A stretch of 13,817 bases of DNA, taken from contig CAYOXM010000028.1 in assembly GCA_964407925.1 (NCBI GenBank), forward strand, positions 1 to 13,817, read 5' to 3'. Below are positions 13,171 to 13,817 of the stretch, piece by piece. Position 1 is the stretch's first letter. Each line of letters begins with the position of its first letter. The notes under the pieces were generated by a model. The model had not been told where the DNA came from. It did no database searches and saw only the letters and a program-made list of their open reading frames with translations. Position numbers and translations under genes: made by a program. Source of the DNA: CAYOXM01 sp964407925 (GTDB lineage: Bacteria; Patescibacteriota; Patescibacteriia; SG8-24).

Positions 13171-13817
13171 ATGACGATGCCGAATGCCGTACAATCCGGC
13201 GCGGGAACGGAAACGGCGCGGCCGTCGGGGGTCGTGGGCGCGGTGAAAATCGCGTTTTGCTGCGTCAGCTTCGTCGCTGCCGCGGCTTTTTTCGCGTACG
13301 CCTGCGTCGAGCTGCGCTTCGACTACTTCCGGCTGTTCTCTCCCACGGCGCCGCAAACGCTGTCCTGGCTCGTCCGGCTCGGCATTGCCGCCTTTCTCGT
13401 GATGCTCGCGTTCGGCGTGATGGCGGTGCTTGTACGTCCGGTGGCGATCGCCGCTGCCGCGGTCGTCATCGGCATGGCCGTATATGCCGCCGTCCTCGGG
13501 GGCGGCCTCGTCACGTGGTACGCGGCGGGCGTCGTGGCGATCGTCTTCCTGATCCTGCTGCTCTCCGTCGCGAAGCAGCTCGAGAACCAGATCGACTTCT
13601 CCGCCGGCCCGATGGGGGACAAGGAGCTCGCGCTCAGCTCGCTCCTCGCCGTGCTCATCGGCGTCTCCGCCGGCCTGGGCTATTACCGCGACGCGGCGCG
13701 CGGCGAGTACCTCGTCCCGCCGCAGGTCGTCGCGACCGTGCGGCAGCAGATGGGCGGCTACATCAAAACGATGGTCGAGGCGCAGGGCGTGCCGGCGTCG
13801 ATGAAGGCGCTCGCCGT
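13171..13817 (+). CDS. Multipass membrane protein, N-terminal part (runs off the window)
   Basis: An open frame from the ATG at 13171 continues without a stop to the window end (215 complete codons). A Gly/Thr-rich N-terminus (about 1-20) precedes five hydrophobic helices at about 21-46, 64-88, 90-114, 116-134 and 153-171. After helix four comes a charged link, KQLENQIDFSAGPMGDKE (135-152), and after helix five a soluble part (YYRDAARGEYLVPPQVV..., 171 onward) that continues outside the window. I recognise no family, although this layout (membrane helices, then a 'VPP.VV.TV..QM' region) is common among Patescibacteria hypotheticals. An ATG at 13177 is an alternative start. There is no Shine-Dalgarno. 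It follows the four-cysteine gene by 1 nt. Confidence 0.78.
   Translation, partial: MTMPNAVQSGAGTETARPSGVVGAVKIAFCCVSFVAAAAFFAYACVELRFDYFRLFSPTAPQTLSWLVRLGIAAFLVMLAFGVMAVLVRPVAIAAAAVVIGMAVYAAVLGGGLVTWYAAGVVAIVFLILLLSVAKQLENQIDFSAGPMGDKELALSSLLAVLIGVSAGLGYYRDAARGEYLVPPQVVATVRQQMGGYIKTMVEAQGVPASMKALA

Noticed and set aside
1..13817. CRISPR array, tRNA, rRNA, insertion sequence or phage genes
   Set aside because: No direct-repeat array, cloverleaf-like sequence, transposase motif or terminal inverted repeats were seen on either strand by eye.

Overview
The window is GC-rich (clearly above 60% by eye) and tightly packed, with standard stop codons (TGA ends many genes, so it is not a TGA-recoding lineage). 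Several things point to a high-GC member of the Candidate Phyla Radiation (Patescibacteria, Parcubacteria-like): most genes lack a Shine-Dalgarno sequence, PheS carries a four-cysteine insertion, and there are many small membrane or helical orphans, including one (8072-8377) of a type I associate with that group. This is inference: no rRNA or taxonomic marker is present, and a cytochrome bd oxidase would be a minority trait in that group.

Layout. (1) 1-691, minus strand: lemA followed by the start of htpX, driven by a near-consensus promoter (TTGACC-17-TATAAT) in an AT-rich divergent region (692-811). (2) 812-7971, plus strand: one long run manB (phosphomannomutase/phosphoglucomutase) - murI - rseP - pheS - small PLDc_N-type membrane protein - pheT. 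Genes overlap by 4 nt or lie 1-31 nt apart, and the run ends at a strong intrinsic terminator (7982-8008). It mixes sugar-phosphate metabolism, peptidoglycan precursor supply, intramembrane proteolysis and phenylalanine tRNA charging. (3) 8072-8377, plus: a 101-residue membrane-anchored helical orphan with its own extended -10 promoter and a bidirectional terminator. (4) 8422-10687, minus: cydB and cydA, a compact cytochrome bd-type quinol oxidase whose cydA promoter sits so close to the ATG that the mRNA is probably leaderless. (5) 10799-12106, plus: two tandem, full-length paralogous orphan proteins of 203 and 191 residues, each with its own promoter-like sequence, a strong Shine-Dalgarno and its own hairpin terminator. 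(6) 12218-13817, plus: a PNPOx-like flavin-fold protein, a secreted or membrane-anchored four-cysteine protein and a multipass membrane protein that runs off the window, spaced 1 nt apart.

The best candidate for something undescribed is the tandem paralog pair (10799-12106). I recognise no family for it, its expression signals are unlike those of every other gene here, and a GGGGAC-C-GTCCCC palindrome lies between the two copies. I see no tRNA, rRNA, CRISPR array, insertion sequence or phage gene, and no gene-free stretch longer than about 120 bases.
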